Below, piece after piece: positions 1 through 7,502 of a DNA stretch of 12,338 nucleotides. Made by a program: the position numbers and the translations under genes. How positions within the stretch are numbered: the first letter of the stretch is position 1; every line of letters starts with the position of its first letter. The notes beneath the pieces were generated by a model. It saw only the letters and a list, made by a program, of their open reading frames with translations, was not told the origin of the DNA and did no database searches. Origin of the DNA: Byssothecium circinans (Eukaryota > Ascomycota > Dothideomycetes > Pleosporales > Massarinaceae); contig ML977043.1 of assembly GCA_010015675.1 (NCBI GenBank), positions 169,946 through 182,283 of the forward strand, in the 5' to 3' direction.

Positions 1-89
1 TATAGTATTTAACTACTAGGTAATAAGGAGTATATATAGAAATAAGAGCAGATTAATATAAGTATTAAATATACTCTTATATTCTAACA
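1..89 (-). repeat. LTR fragment, copia-like family (5' part, minus orientation)
   Basis: This is the terminal 89 bases of the LTR family that is complete at 11233-11703. It is identical over all 89 bases to the reverse complement of 11233-11321 and ends in ...TTCTAACA, the complement of the LTR start TGTTAGAA. The window edge removes the rest, so it could be a solo LTR or the 5' LTR of a minus-strand element lying to the left. Homology to the inverted-repeat element resumes immediately at base 90, so this LTR probably inserted into that element. Confidence 0.85.
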
Positions 90-397
90 ATAAGTATATT
101 ATATATATATATACTAGCTCTAAAGTTATTATAATTTATTAAGCTAGTTTATTAGGTATTGTAGGGTATAGAGCTTAAGTGACCTAATATTCTCTATACT
201 TATATAGCTTACTAAGATATTAGAAATCCTAGAATATCTTTTTATAGCCTTTTAAATCTATATTATATATATCTCTATTTAAAATTTTAGCTTTATAGCT
301 CTAATATTAAAATAGTTATTAAAGGTTAAATATTTAATTTTCTACTAAGCATTTCTGCGTAGTTTGATAGTATGCGTGGTTTAATAGTGCTTTACAT
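90..397 (+). mobile_element. Right part of a second copy of the non-autonomous Fot1-type element
   Basis: Bases 90-397 align in the same orientation with 2389-2697, the right arm of the 1069-bp element described below. Shared blocks include TAGCTCTAAAGTTATTATAA and the stretch around GTTATTAAAGGTT near 320. The end (341-397) is a degraded version of the terminal inverted repeat, finishing CTTTACAT followed by TA at 398-399, as expected for a TA-targeting element. Its left part is missing because the LTR fragment abuts it at 89/90. The terminus is more mutated than that of the 1069-bp copy. No coding sequence is visible. Confidence 0.75.
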
Positions 398-399
398 TA

Positions 400-735
400 T
401 TATCTTAATAATAAAGCTAAACCTTAATATTTATCATATAGAGAGTATGCTCTTAGAGCTTTTTAGAACTATATTCCTCTAAGCCTAAGAAATCTATATA
501 GCCTACGCTCTTAGCTCTCTTTATCCTTTAGATAAAAAGTACTTTAATTATATAAATCTACTTCTCTAGCTTATTTTTCCTCTATATTTATAAGCTTAGT
601 ACTTTAAGAAATATAGTATTTCTCTTTATACTATTTTTAGTTACTAGATAATAGATTCTATTACTCTAATAATTATCTTTTATCCTAATCTATTAATCTT
701 TATATAATTACCTTCTTTATTACTATAACTAATTT
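400..735. other. Unassigned RIP-degraded stretch
   Basis: I see no supportable gene here. The sequence is nearly all TpA-rich, with stops in every frame. By position it lies upstream of the copia gag remnant and could be that element's leader or LTR, but no LTR terminus or primer site is visible. The first 33 bases (about 399-431) closely match 1699-1732 just inside the left end of the 1069-bp element, so part of this stretch may be older repeat material. Confidence 0.4.
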
Positions 736-1628
736 TACTATCCCTACTAGAAGCTACTAGCTTAAAGATTATATAAGCTAGCTATAATAGTATATATAGC
801 TCTACTTTTATACTATAAGTAGAGAAGTATAAGACTAAATTAACCTAGTAGCTCTAGATACTCTAAACGCTACTATAAGCGCACTAAAACTACTACTACT
901 TATAGAGTTACCTACTACTAAGTAGGCTACTTACTACTAAGTAAAAATTACTAAGTATAGAGCTCTTATAAGTAACTAATTAATAAAGGCTATATATCTT
1001 TAAAATCTCTAGAACTAAGTAAATACTATAATAGATCTTAAGCTCTTAGCATCTACTATAATAAAGTTAGTATTAAATAAGAAATTTACTCTTTAAAAGC
1101 TTATCTAAAAGCTAAAAGAGAAGCTTATACTAATAAAGACTAGTTTAAAGAATCTTACTTACGCCTAGTACTAAGTATACCTAGAAAAAGTAAAGTAAAG
1201 TACTATAAATAGTAAGAGCTAGTATAAAGAATAGAACACGCTATATACTAAAGTAAAAGCCTATAAAGTTACTAATATTAAAGGTATGCTTATAGTATAG
1301 GACTTTCTAGATACTCTTTTAGTAAAGCTTACCCTAAAATAGGCTTAATTAATAGGCTAATCTTTTCTATAGTTGTAAGTACTTAGGGAAAAGATACTTA
1401 TACTTAATTAGATTAAAAGAATCTTCTCTACTCTACTCTAAAAGTATAAGCTACGCTTATTAATAAATTATAAAGCTAGTATATTTATAATGCTTAAAGT
1501 AACTAATAATCCTATACTATAAAAAGCTAGGAACTAACTAAGGAGACGTAGCTAAAGTAACACCTAAAGCAATATAGAGTAGAATATAAGGCCTTACTTA
1601 TATAAAAAATAAAGTAAGATAATCTATA
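736..1628 (+). pseudogene. Ty1/copia gag remnant (piece 1 of 3)
   Basis: The frame with codons beginning at positions such as 842, 1181 and 1301 reads as a Ty1/copia Gag protein once TAA/TAG are taken as former Gln or Trp codons. A Gag-like segment DFLDTLLVKLTLKW lies at about 1301-1342, preceded by a charged helical region (1020-1260). The C-terminal part (1500-1628) is basic. All stops in this frame are TAA or TAG and none is TGA, which fits RIP of CAA, CAG and TGG. No start codon can be fixed; Gag-like sequence becomes visible near 736. The frame is interrupted at 1628 by a TA-flanked transposon and continues at 2700. The family call rests on remembered Gag patterns plus the clear Pol domains in piece 3. 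It cannot be functional. Confidence 0.7.
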
Positions 1629-1685
1629 ACGTATTCCACCACCGAGCGCGCCACACCACTGAGCGCGCCAGAATTTCTTGGCAAG
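1629..1685 (+). repeat. Left terminal inverted repeat of the 1069-bp element
   Basis: This GC-rich island in otherwise TpA-saturated DNA contains two direct 15-mers, ACCACCGAGCGCGCC (1638-1652) and ACCACTGAGCGCGCC (1655-1669). They start 17 bp apart and differ at one base. A duplicated motif near the tip is a plausible transposase-binding site; that role is inferred. Unlike its surroundings it retains many CpA dinucleotides. Confidence 0.8.
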
Positions 1686-1948
1686 GAAAATCAAATAGTA
1701 TTATCTTAATAACAAAGCCAAACCTTAATATTTTCTTTTAAAATTTTAAACCAAGATAGATATATATATAATCTAGTGGGTATTAAATTTATATAGCTAT
1801 AGCTTACGTAATGTAGTAGTTATTAGTAAGAGAAGAAATCTTAGGTAAAACCTACCTTTACCTATAGATTAATAGCTAAACGTTACTAATAGGCTATATA
1901 ACTTTTAGGACTTACTTATTACTAGATTAGTTAGTAGCTATTAAGTTA

Positions 1949-2377
1949 TTATAGCGTGCAGCCTAGATTTAACGCTATTATAGTAGGTAGAAGGTAGGGG
2001 GTATAAAAAATTAGAAAACCTTCTAAATAAAGTTATATATATTAGAAAGCTATACTTTCTTCTTAGGAGGAGAATAGTATATACTAAATAAAGCTATATA
2101 TAAGTTTAAAGTAAGTAAATACCTTTTAAACTAAAGATCTAGCTTAAGAAGTATAGGTATTTATAAAAATCCTAACACTGCCTTAAAATATAGCTTATAT
2201 AAGCTATTTCTAGTAGTTAACTATTTATATTATTACTATATATATATATAAAGTTTATTAAAAGAAAAGAAGTAAGAATATCTAGCTAGATAAAATATTT
2301 ATTTATATATTTCTAATTTTAGAAATCTCTACCCTCCCTACGCTAATTCTCTAATAGGTCTAGGCTGCACGCTATAA
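1949..2377. mobile_element. Possible nested 429-bp inverted-repeat element
   Basis: A 19-bp sequence TTATAGCGTGCAGCCTAGA at 1949-1967 recurs as a perfect inverted copy at 2359-2377. Beyond it the arms share weaker similarity (around AGGTAGGGGG on the left and the complement of CCCTCCCTACGC on the right). No convincing target duplication is visible, because the flanks are too degraded. It could be a small MITE nested in the 1069-bp element, or inner inverted repeats that belong to that element itself. No coding capacity is seen. Confidence 0.45.
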
Positions 2378-2639
2378 TTTTAGTGCTAATAGGTGTATTA
2401 TATATATATAAAGTAGCTCTAAAGTTATTATAACTTATTTAGCTAGTTTAGTACGTATTTATACGCTATATACAAAAAGTAACCTAGTATTCTCTATACC
2501 TATATAGCTTACTAAGCTATTAGATATCCTAGAATATTTTTTATAATCTTTTTTATCTATATTATATATATCTGTATTTAAAATTTCAGCTTAATAGCTC
2601 TAGTATTTAAATTGTTATTAAAGGTTGAATCTTTGATTT

Positions 2640-2697
2640 TCCGCCAAGCAAAAAGTGGCCGTCTCGGTGGTTTAGCCGTCTCGGTGGTGGAATACGT
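2640..2697 (-). repeat. Right terminal inverted repeat of the 1069-bp element
   Basis: This repeat carries two perfect direct copies of GCCGTCTCGGTGGT at 2658-2671 and 2675-2688, again starting 17 bp apart. The core differs from the left end (ACGGC instead of GCGCGCC), so the two ends are not simple mirror images. The base composition is strikingly unlike the flanking RIP-mutated DNA. A short open frame at 2612-2821 runs from inside this element through the TIR into copia gag sequence; it is a junction artefact and not a gene. Confidence 0.8.
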
Positions 2698-2699
2698 TA

Positions 2700-2979
2700 T
2701 CGAGCCCTTAAAGGACTATTATACGCTTAAGGTAGCTATTAATAAGACTAGTAATAAAGATAAGTATAAAGAGATTCTTATATATTTAAACTTTCTAACT
2801 TATAATAGGCTATACTACTAGCTTACTAAGAAAGGCTAAAAGCTTCTAAAGGATTTAAAAGTAAAGTTTCCTAGTAAAATAGTAGTAGCCCTAATTAATT
2901 CTAAGCTCTTTTAAGTAAGTAAAATACTAGGGGTGTATATAACTATAAATTTTAGTACTTATCCCTTATTAAGAAGTAC
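2700..2979 (+). pseudogene. Ty1/copia gag to protease linker (piece 2 of 3)
   Basis: This piece continues the frame of piece 1. Joining ...AATC-TAT at 1628 to ATCGAGCCC at 2700, with a single TA kept, gives continuous codons, and the excised length of 1071 bp is a multiple of three. The translation (for example ALINSKLF near 2888-2911, then STYPLLRST before 2981) is the region between Gag and the copia protease. In-frame stops are TAG and TAA only. The Fot1 element entered just upstream of the protease active-site segment, which lies at 4832-4863. No start or stop can be assigned. Confidence 0.7.
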
Positions 2980-2981
2980 TA

Positions 2982-3043
2982 ATATAAAGTACTACTAAAT
3001 AGCTTATACTACTAAATAGCCTAAAATTCCTTAGCAATACTAA
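2982..3043 (+). repeat. Left terminal inverted repeat of the Fot1-type element
   Basis: The repeat begins ATATAAAGTACTACTAAATA. The complement of 4768-4829 matches it over 62 bp apart from a few C/T-type differences. Compared with the GC-rich end at 1629, almost every C or G that differs has become T or A, so this is the same terminus after heavy mutation. Confidence 0.9.
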
Positions 3044-3044
3044 T

Positions 3045-4790
3045 ACTATCTATATCGCGATAATACCTTAATAATACTACTCTAAATAACTCTAATATAA
3101 AGATAGGCTACAGCTTGCTTTTACCGCATATAATAGAGGCTAATTTAATAGCTATCAACGCGCTACTAAGGCCTTTAACGTCAAGTATTATATTCTCTCT
3201 TAACGTGCTAAAGGAATACCTTTTTAACTAGAAATAGTACTAAACTATTCAAAACTATCCCTAACTAAATAGGAGACGCTTATCCTATATATCCTTAACC
3301 TTAATTCGCGAGGATTCACGCCTATCTTAGGCGAAGTATTAGATATAGCGAATAAACTACTATATAAGTAGGGTAGTAAGAAAGTAGGCATTAACTAGGT
3401 AGAATAGTTTATAAACTATTTAGAATAGTTATAAATAGTTTAGAACTATTTAAAGGACTATTAGAAGGTATAATAGGAAGATCTTAAGGTAGTTAGTATA
3501 TAGTTTAAGCTTATATAGGATACTAAAGCAAAGTATAGTATATATAATAATAATATATATAACTTTAATAAGACTAGCTTTTAGATAGGTATTATTAGCT
3601 CTATAAAAGTAGTTACTAGCTTAGAGAAGTAAGAAAGGTCTATAATAGTTTAGCTAGGTAATAAGGAGTAGGTAATAGATATCTAGAGTATATATTTAAA
3701 TAGTATATTTACCCTACTATTTATTATATATAAAGGATGCGTCTATATCTCTTTATAGTACTAGGAAGCTAATATACTACGTAATCAGAAGCTCTTAATC
3801 TTAGAGAATAGATAGACAACTAATAAGCTTAGTCTTATATAGTTAAAGTACTTTAATATGTATATAAAGGCAAGAACTATTAGTGTCTATTAGTTGCTAA
3901 TTTTAGATAGCTATAAAAGCTATCTAAATTAAGATTTTAAGGATTATTATTATAATAATAAGATTCTTACGCTCTATATACTACTATACTTATTATATAT
4001 CCTCTAGCTACTTAATATAGTGTCATTTTTACTGCTTAAGTATAAGTACTCTAAGATTATTTAGGGCTTAGCGTAATAGTGTATCTTTTATATTAATAAG
4101 GAAGCATTCCTACTAGCCTTTAAAGATATATTTTTAAGCGTATTTATAGTTTAGAACTATTAAAAGGCCTTTAAGGTAATAGGGCTAGTCTCTCTAAATA
4201 TATAGGTAGTACTTAATTACTTTAATATATATATATATACTCTACTAGGACCCCTACTACTAGAGATACTATAGTAATTAAGAATACTAAGTAATATACG
4301 CGAATTTAGCTTATAGTTAAAGCTAGTACGTAATTCTATTACTTAGTTACTATAGATAGCTTAGGGTAGGCTTTTATAGCTTATTAAAGACGCTAAGTTA
4401 ATGCTATATAGTAGCGCGCTAATAAAAGCGCATATTAAAGAGCTTAAAGAGCAACTTATAGTAGTAACTAAGCAAAAAATACGTAAATATAAGTATCTTT
4501 AGAAAGGTAGTACTATAGAGTTTAGTCCTATAGTAGACTAGGTTAGTTCTAAACTATTAGGAATAGTTTAGAACTATAAAAAGGTAAGGGTAGAGAGTAA
4601 GTGTAAGGTATAATAACTAGGTATTCGCTACTATAGCAACTATAGTAAGGCTAGGCATAATGCGAGAATATATTAAGTAGATAAAGAGAGTTCTAAGTTA
4701 GAGTCTAGTACTTAGTATATATTTTCAGATAGTAATATAGATAATAATAGTAATAAAGTTAAGTAAGTTAGTATTACTAAGGAATTTTAG
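3045..4790 (+). pseudogene. Fot1/pogo-family DDE transposase, multiple nonsense mutations
   Basis: One frame (codons starting at 3105, 3567 and 4602, for example) stays in register from about 3045 to 4790 with no frameshift, broken only by many TAG/TAA where Trp and Gln belong. Visible parts in order are a psq-type helix-turn-helix (about 3105-3210), a CENP-B/Tc5-type DNA-binding region (about 3250-3420), the DDE core and a C-terminal zinc knuckle. The first catalytic Asp is now Asn (AAT, 3567-3569, in NIYNFNKTSF). The second is intact (GAT, 3906-3908, LLILDSYKSY). The third is Asn (AAT, 4014-4016, LLNIVSF). The last two are separated by 35 residues, the DD35D spacing of pogo/Fot1. In the knuckle (4632-4673), C-x2-C-x4-H-x4-C has all three Cys changed to Tyr and the His kept. 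The exact start is uncertain. The protein would cut and paste the element at TA sites; it is dead here. Confidence 0.93.
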
Positions 4791-4829
4791 GCTGTTTAGT
4801 AGTGTAAGCTATTTAGTAGTACTTTATAT
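4768..4829 (-). repeat. Right terminal inverted repeat of the Fot1-type element
   Basis: This is the inverted partner of 2982-3043, ending ACTTTATAT before TA. It overlaps the extreme C-terminal codons of the transposase frame. The two arms differ mainly by transitions such as CTTACAC against CTTATAC, as expected if both were hit independently by C-to-T mutation. Confidence 0.9.
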
Positions 4830-4831
4830 TA

Positions 4832-5895
4832 TCCTTAATAATAAAGCTACTATACACCTAGTAAATACTAAAGAGCTACTTAAGCCTAAATTATTTAAGA
4901 AAGCCTAAGACGTATAGTATATTAAAGCTAGTATATAGGTATTCTTTATCCTAAGAATAAGTACTTATAAGCTTAAAGGAACGCTAAATAGAATATATAG
5001 AATAGGTATAAAAAATCTTACGCTTACTAATATAGCTACAGTTAAAGGATTTTATCTTAATATTATCTTAGAAGCTTATCTATAGTAGAAAAGTATTTAG
5101 TACTTAGGTTTAGATAATACGCTATATATTAGAACGCTTTTATAGAGTATTATACTAGCTACTCTAGAGTATAAGTATAACTTTACTTTTATTAAATATA
5201 AGCCTCTTACTTTTTACTTTATATTAATAAGTTTAACGCCTTTAAACTAGATACTTAGCTTATAGATAACTTACTTATAAAGTGACTCTAAGGAGCTTTA
5301 GTATACTTACTCTAAGTATCTTAGCTTAAATATATTACGCGCTCTAGTAATTAATACTTATAATATAAGAATCTAAGAAACGTAAAGAATATAATATAAG
5401 TACTACATAGTAACCTACACCCCTTAAGTAATCTTATAAAGGCTAGTAAAGAGATTACTATACTTATACTAGTATATAGTTTAAGATATTTTTAATATAC
5501 TTTCTAGTAGGCTATATAAGTAGTAGATACTAGTTATAAAGTATAACTTTAGTAGTAAGCTCTACTTATACGCTCTATAGTTAAAATTACTTTTAGAAAT
5601 TATAAGAGTCTTCTAGGAATATAAGAGCTTACTAGTAACTTACTATAAGCTTAAGATTTATAAGCTAAAGTAGGATAATAATACTACTATACTTCTATAG
5701 AAAAGAAGATCTTAATATAAGTAATAGGTAGAAAATTATAGTATAGAGATTAGGGTATCTCTTATATATACTTATAAAAGTAATAGTAGAGCAGAATAAA
5801 TAGGGTAAGAAGTAATTATAAAGGTTATTAAAATAGGTAGGTACTATTTAGATAATCTTTTTTGCTTATTTATATAATTTCTATATAATATACTA
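4832..5895 (+). pseudogene. Ty1/copia pol remnant: protease, GAG-pre-integrase, integrase (piece 3 of 3)
   Basis: The frame (codons at 4834, 4861, 5485) continues piece 2. It starts with ILNNKATIHLVN at the position of the copia aspartic protease active site, whose Asp-x-Gly is lost. KNLTLTNIA and GFYLNII follow (about 5010-5065) as the typical post-active-site protease region. A GAG-pre-integrase zinc domain lies at about 5284-5410, where a C-x2-C at 5395-5406 now reads Y-K-Y-Y. The integrase core has Asp at 5485-5487 (DIFNI), Asp at 5674-5676 (DNNTT) and Glu at 5794-5796 (in NSRAE), then EVIIKVIKIG. Stops are TAA/TAG. Coding similarity fades near 5895, so reverse transcriptase and RNase H are absent. 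The last 60 bases also belong to the arm of the inverted repeat. Confidence 0.85.
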
Positions 5896-5907
5896 CTAAA
5901 GTTACTA

Positions 5908-6006
5908 AAAACTATTAAAACTATTAAAACTATTAAAACTATTAAAACTATTAAAACTATTAAAACTATTAAAACTATTAAAACTATTAAAACTATTAAA
6001 ACTATT
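5908..6006 (+). repeat. Eleven perfect copies of a 9-bp repeat (AAAACTATT)
   Basis: The unit AAAACTATT repeats without error eleven times (99 bp), with degenerate relatives on both sides (ACTACTAAAGTTACTAAAA and ATTACTAAAACTACTACTAA). The corresponding place in the right arm of the inverted repeat has only single units, so the expansion happened after the arms formed. The 9-bp period would be in frame if translated, but no gene is present. Confidence 0.97.
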
Positions 6007-6083
6007 ACTAAAACTACTACTAAATTTTATACTTAACTTAGCTACCTACTACTACCCTGTACCTACCTATTTTTGCGCTTAAT

Positions 6084-6547
6084 TGTGAAAAGGTAATAGA
6101 GATATAGCAGAGATAGTTAAAATAGTAGTTGATTGATAGTAGATTATGTCGTATGTAGTTGAGAGTTTAATCAAAGATAGAGCACTTACTTATACCTTTC
6201 TTCAGCCTATTCCTACTAGCCTGTATGCGGTAGATAGTATAAAGAAAGGCTGCAAGCGTTCTTACTTTTCTGCAAATGTTTTAGCTTAATATTGTTTCTT
6301 TATTTAATAAAGAACCAATAACGCCACAATATTGGCTAGGCCTTTGGATCGGTCAATTGATCGATTGCTCAATCGATCGATCGATCTAGAATAGTTCCAT
6401 CCGATCTATAATCAACTGCCTAGGTGGTAGTAGTCTAGGATAGCCTAGAGTACTAACCTATAGTATTTAACTACGAGGTAATAAGGAGTATATATAGAAA
6501 TAAGAGTAGAGTAATATAAGTATTAAATATACTCTTATATTCTAACA
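6084..6547 (-). repeat. Solo LTR of the copia-like family, with 5-bp target duplication
   Basis: This 464-bp block is the inverted relative of the LTR at 11233-11703. It reads TGTGAAAAGG...TTCTAACA on this strand and has TG/CA termini. It is flanked by TTAAT on both sides (6079-6083 and 6548-6552). No internal element sequence adjoins it, so it is a solo LTR left by LTR-LTR recombination. Related unfilled sites are at 6814-6818 and, inverted, at 7346-7350. It keeps GATC/ATCGAT-rich motifs (about 6357-6386) and an AATAAA-type signal in the LTR sense. Differences from the other LTR are mostly transitions plus a small indel near 6147-6165. Confidence 0.93.
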
Positions 6548-6649
6548 TTAATTAGTAGTGATTTATATATAATTTCTATATAAACTATTACTAAAGTAGT
6601 ACAATATATAGTAGTAGTATAGTAGTGCTATATATATAGTAGTAGTAGT

Positions 6650-6668
6650 AAAAAAAAAAAAAAAAAAA
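6650..6668 (+). repeat. Run of 19 A residues
   Basis: A homopolymer of 19 A follows (AGT)n and lies inside the left arm. The complementary region of the right arm (about 7227-7241) has a shorter, interrupted T-rich run. It marks a length-variable site and is not treated as a poly-A tail of a retroposon, because no retroposon body precedes it. Confidence 0.9.
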
Positions 6669-6873
6669 GGAATTTTTTAAGTAATAAAGGCTATTAGCTA
6701 GTTAGTATTTTAGAAAAAGGTAGCTCTAGTAGCTAGCTAGCTAGCTAGTAACTATTAAATTTTATACTTTACTTAGCTACCTACTACTACCCTGTACCTA
6801 TTATTTTTTACGCTTAATTAGCTATGATTTATATAAGCTTTCTATACAAACTTTTACTAAATCTATGTAATGC

Positions 6874-7037
6874 ATAGTAATAGTGTAGTAGTACTATATA
6901 TATAAATAGTTTTTAGTAATAGTTTTAGTAGTTAGTTAGTATATAAAATAAGAGTAACTCTAGTAACTCTAGCTACTATAAAAACTCTACTTTAGCTTTA
7001 CTAAAAGCTACTGCTACCTACTATATAGTAACTAAAT
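6874..7037. other. Spacer between inverted-repeat arms
   Basis: These 164 bases of AT-rich sequence separate the arms. They contain short tandem pieces (GAGTAACTCTAGTAACTCTA) and TAGTAG-type runs but no open frame. If the arms pair, this would be the loop. No function is evident. Confidence 0.5.
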
Positions 7038-7502
7038 ATTATATAAAGTTAGCAAGAGTTTATATAGAAAGCTTATATAAATTATAGCTAATTAAGCATA
7101 AAAAATAGTAGTTACAGCGTAGTAGTAGGTAGCTAAGTAAGGTATAAAATTTAGTAGCTAGCTACTAGAGCTACTTTATTCTAAAACGCTAACTAGCTAA
7201 TAGCCCCTATTACTTAAAAAAATCTTCTCTTCTTTTTTTTTATTAAATAACTATTACTACTACTATATAGTACTACTATACTACTACTATATATTACACT
7301 ACTTTAGTAATAGTTTATATAGAAATTATATATAAATTTCTACTAATTAAATATAAAAATAGGTAGGTACAGGGTAGTAGTAAGTAGCTAAGTAAGATAT
7401 AAACTTAGTAGCTAATTTTTAATAGTTTTAGTAGTTTTAGTAGTATATTATATAGAAATTATCTAAATAAGCAAAAAGAGTTATCTAAATAGTACCTACC
7501 TA
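7038..7502 (-). repeat. Right arm of the large imperfect inverted repeat
   Basis: This is the inverted counterpart of 5834-6873 without the solo LTR and without the 9-bp expansion. Its outer end, CTAAATAGTACCTACCTA (7485-7502), mirrors the start of the left arm, which is part of a degraded copia integrase. That suggests an inverted duplication that took in host sequence, or a fold-back type element with captured ends. No clear target duplication flanks the pair (ATTAAAA on the left, ATTATAT on the right). Confidence 0.8.

Larger units (their letters stand above)
1629..2697. mobile_element. 1069-bp non-autonomous TIR element with Fot1/pogo-type ends
   Basis: The element starts ACGTATTCCACCACCGAG and ends with the inverted form CTCGGTGGTGGAATACGT. 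It is flanked by TA at 1627-1628 and 2698-2699, the target duplication of Tc1/mariner-Fot1 elements. The inverted repeats continue imperfectly for about 85 bp. The TIRs align base for base, without gaps over about 53 bp, with those of the transposase-bearing element at 2982-4829, so it was probably moved by a related transposase. The interior is AT-rich with no transposase remnant that I can see, making it MITE-like or a filler-bearing derivative. It lies inside a copia gag, and removing the element and one TA restores that frame. A partial second copy is at 90-397. Confidence 0.85.
2982..4829 (+). mobile_element. Fot1/pogo-type DNA transposon, 1848 bp, RIP-inactivated
   Basis: The element is bounded by TA at 2980-2981 and 4830-4831 and by inverted repeats of about 62 bp (2982-3043 and 4768-4829) that differ by a few transitions. 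Its length and single transposase gene fit Fot1-like elements of filamentous fungi. Each TIR contains two copies of a 14-mer; on the left these are TACTACTAAATAGC at 2990-3003 and 3007-3020, starting 17 bp apart, as in the 1069-bp element. It is inserted in a copia gag-pol pseudogene. Excising it with one TA restores the copia frame (AGT ACT ATC CTT). Confidence 0.93.
5834..6873 (+). repeat. Left arm of a large imperfect inverted repeat
   Basis: Starting TAGGTAGGTACTATTTAGAT, this arm matches the complement of 7038-7502 through successive blocks: an integrase-derived end, an ACCTACTACTACCCTGTACCTA-type module, AAACTATTACTAAAGTAGT, a poly-A region, GGCTATTAGCTAGTTAG, a second copy of the module and AAGCTTTCTATA. 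It is longer than the right arm because of a 9-bp repeat expansion and an inserted solo LTR. The two modules within the arm (around 6022-6080 and 6764-6818) are themselves related. No coding sequence is seen beyond the copia tail. Confidence 0.8.

Noticed and set aside
2612..2821. A 69-codon open frame beginning ATGTTATTAAAGG... as a gene
   Set aside because: It starts inside the 1069-bp element, crosses its right inverted repeat and the TA duplication, and finishes in copia gag sequence. It is an accidental fusion across an insertion junction.
5908..6006. A CRISPR-like or regulatory iteron array
   Set aside because: The units are contiguous 9-mers with no spacers and AT-only slippage character in fungal DNA. 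A simple tandem repeat explains them.
6084..6547. Reading 6084-6547 and 11233-11703 as the two ends of a single inverted-repeat element spanning 5.6 kb
   Set aside because: The left copy has its own perfect TTAAT duplication, and the right copy is followed by a primer-binding-like site. The sequence between them belongs to an inverted repeat, an unrelated coding fragment and a gypsy element.
6650..6668. Poly-A tail of a LINE or SINE insertion
   Set aside because: No retroposon body or flanking duplication is visible, and the opposite arm of the inverted repeat has a related A/T run at the same place.
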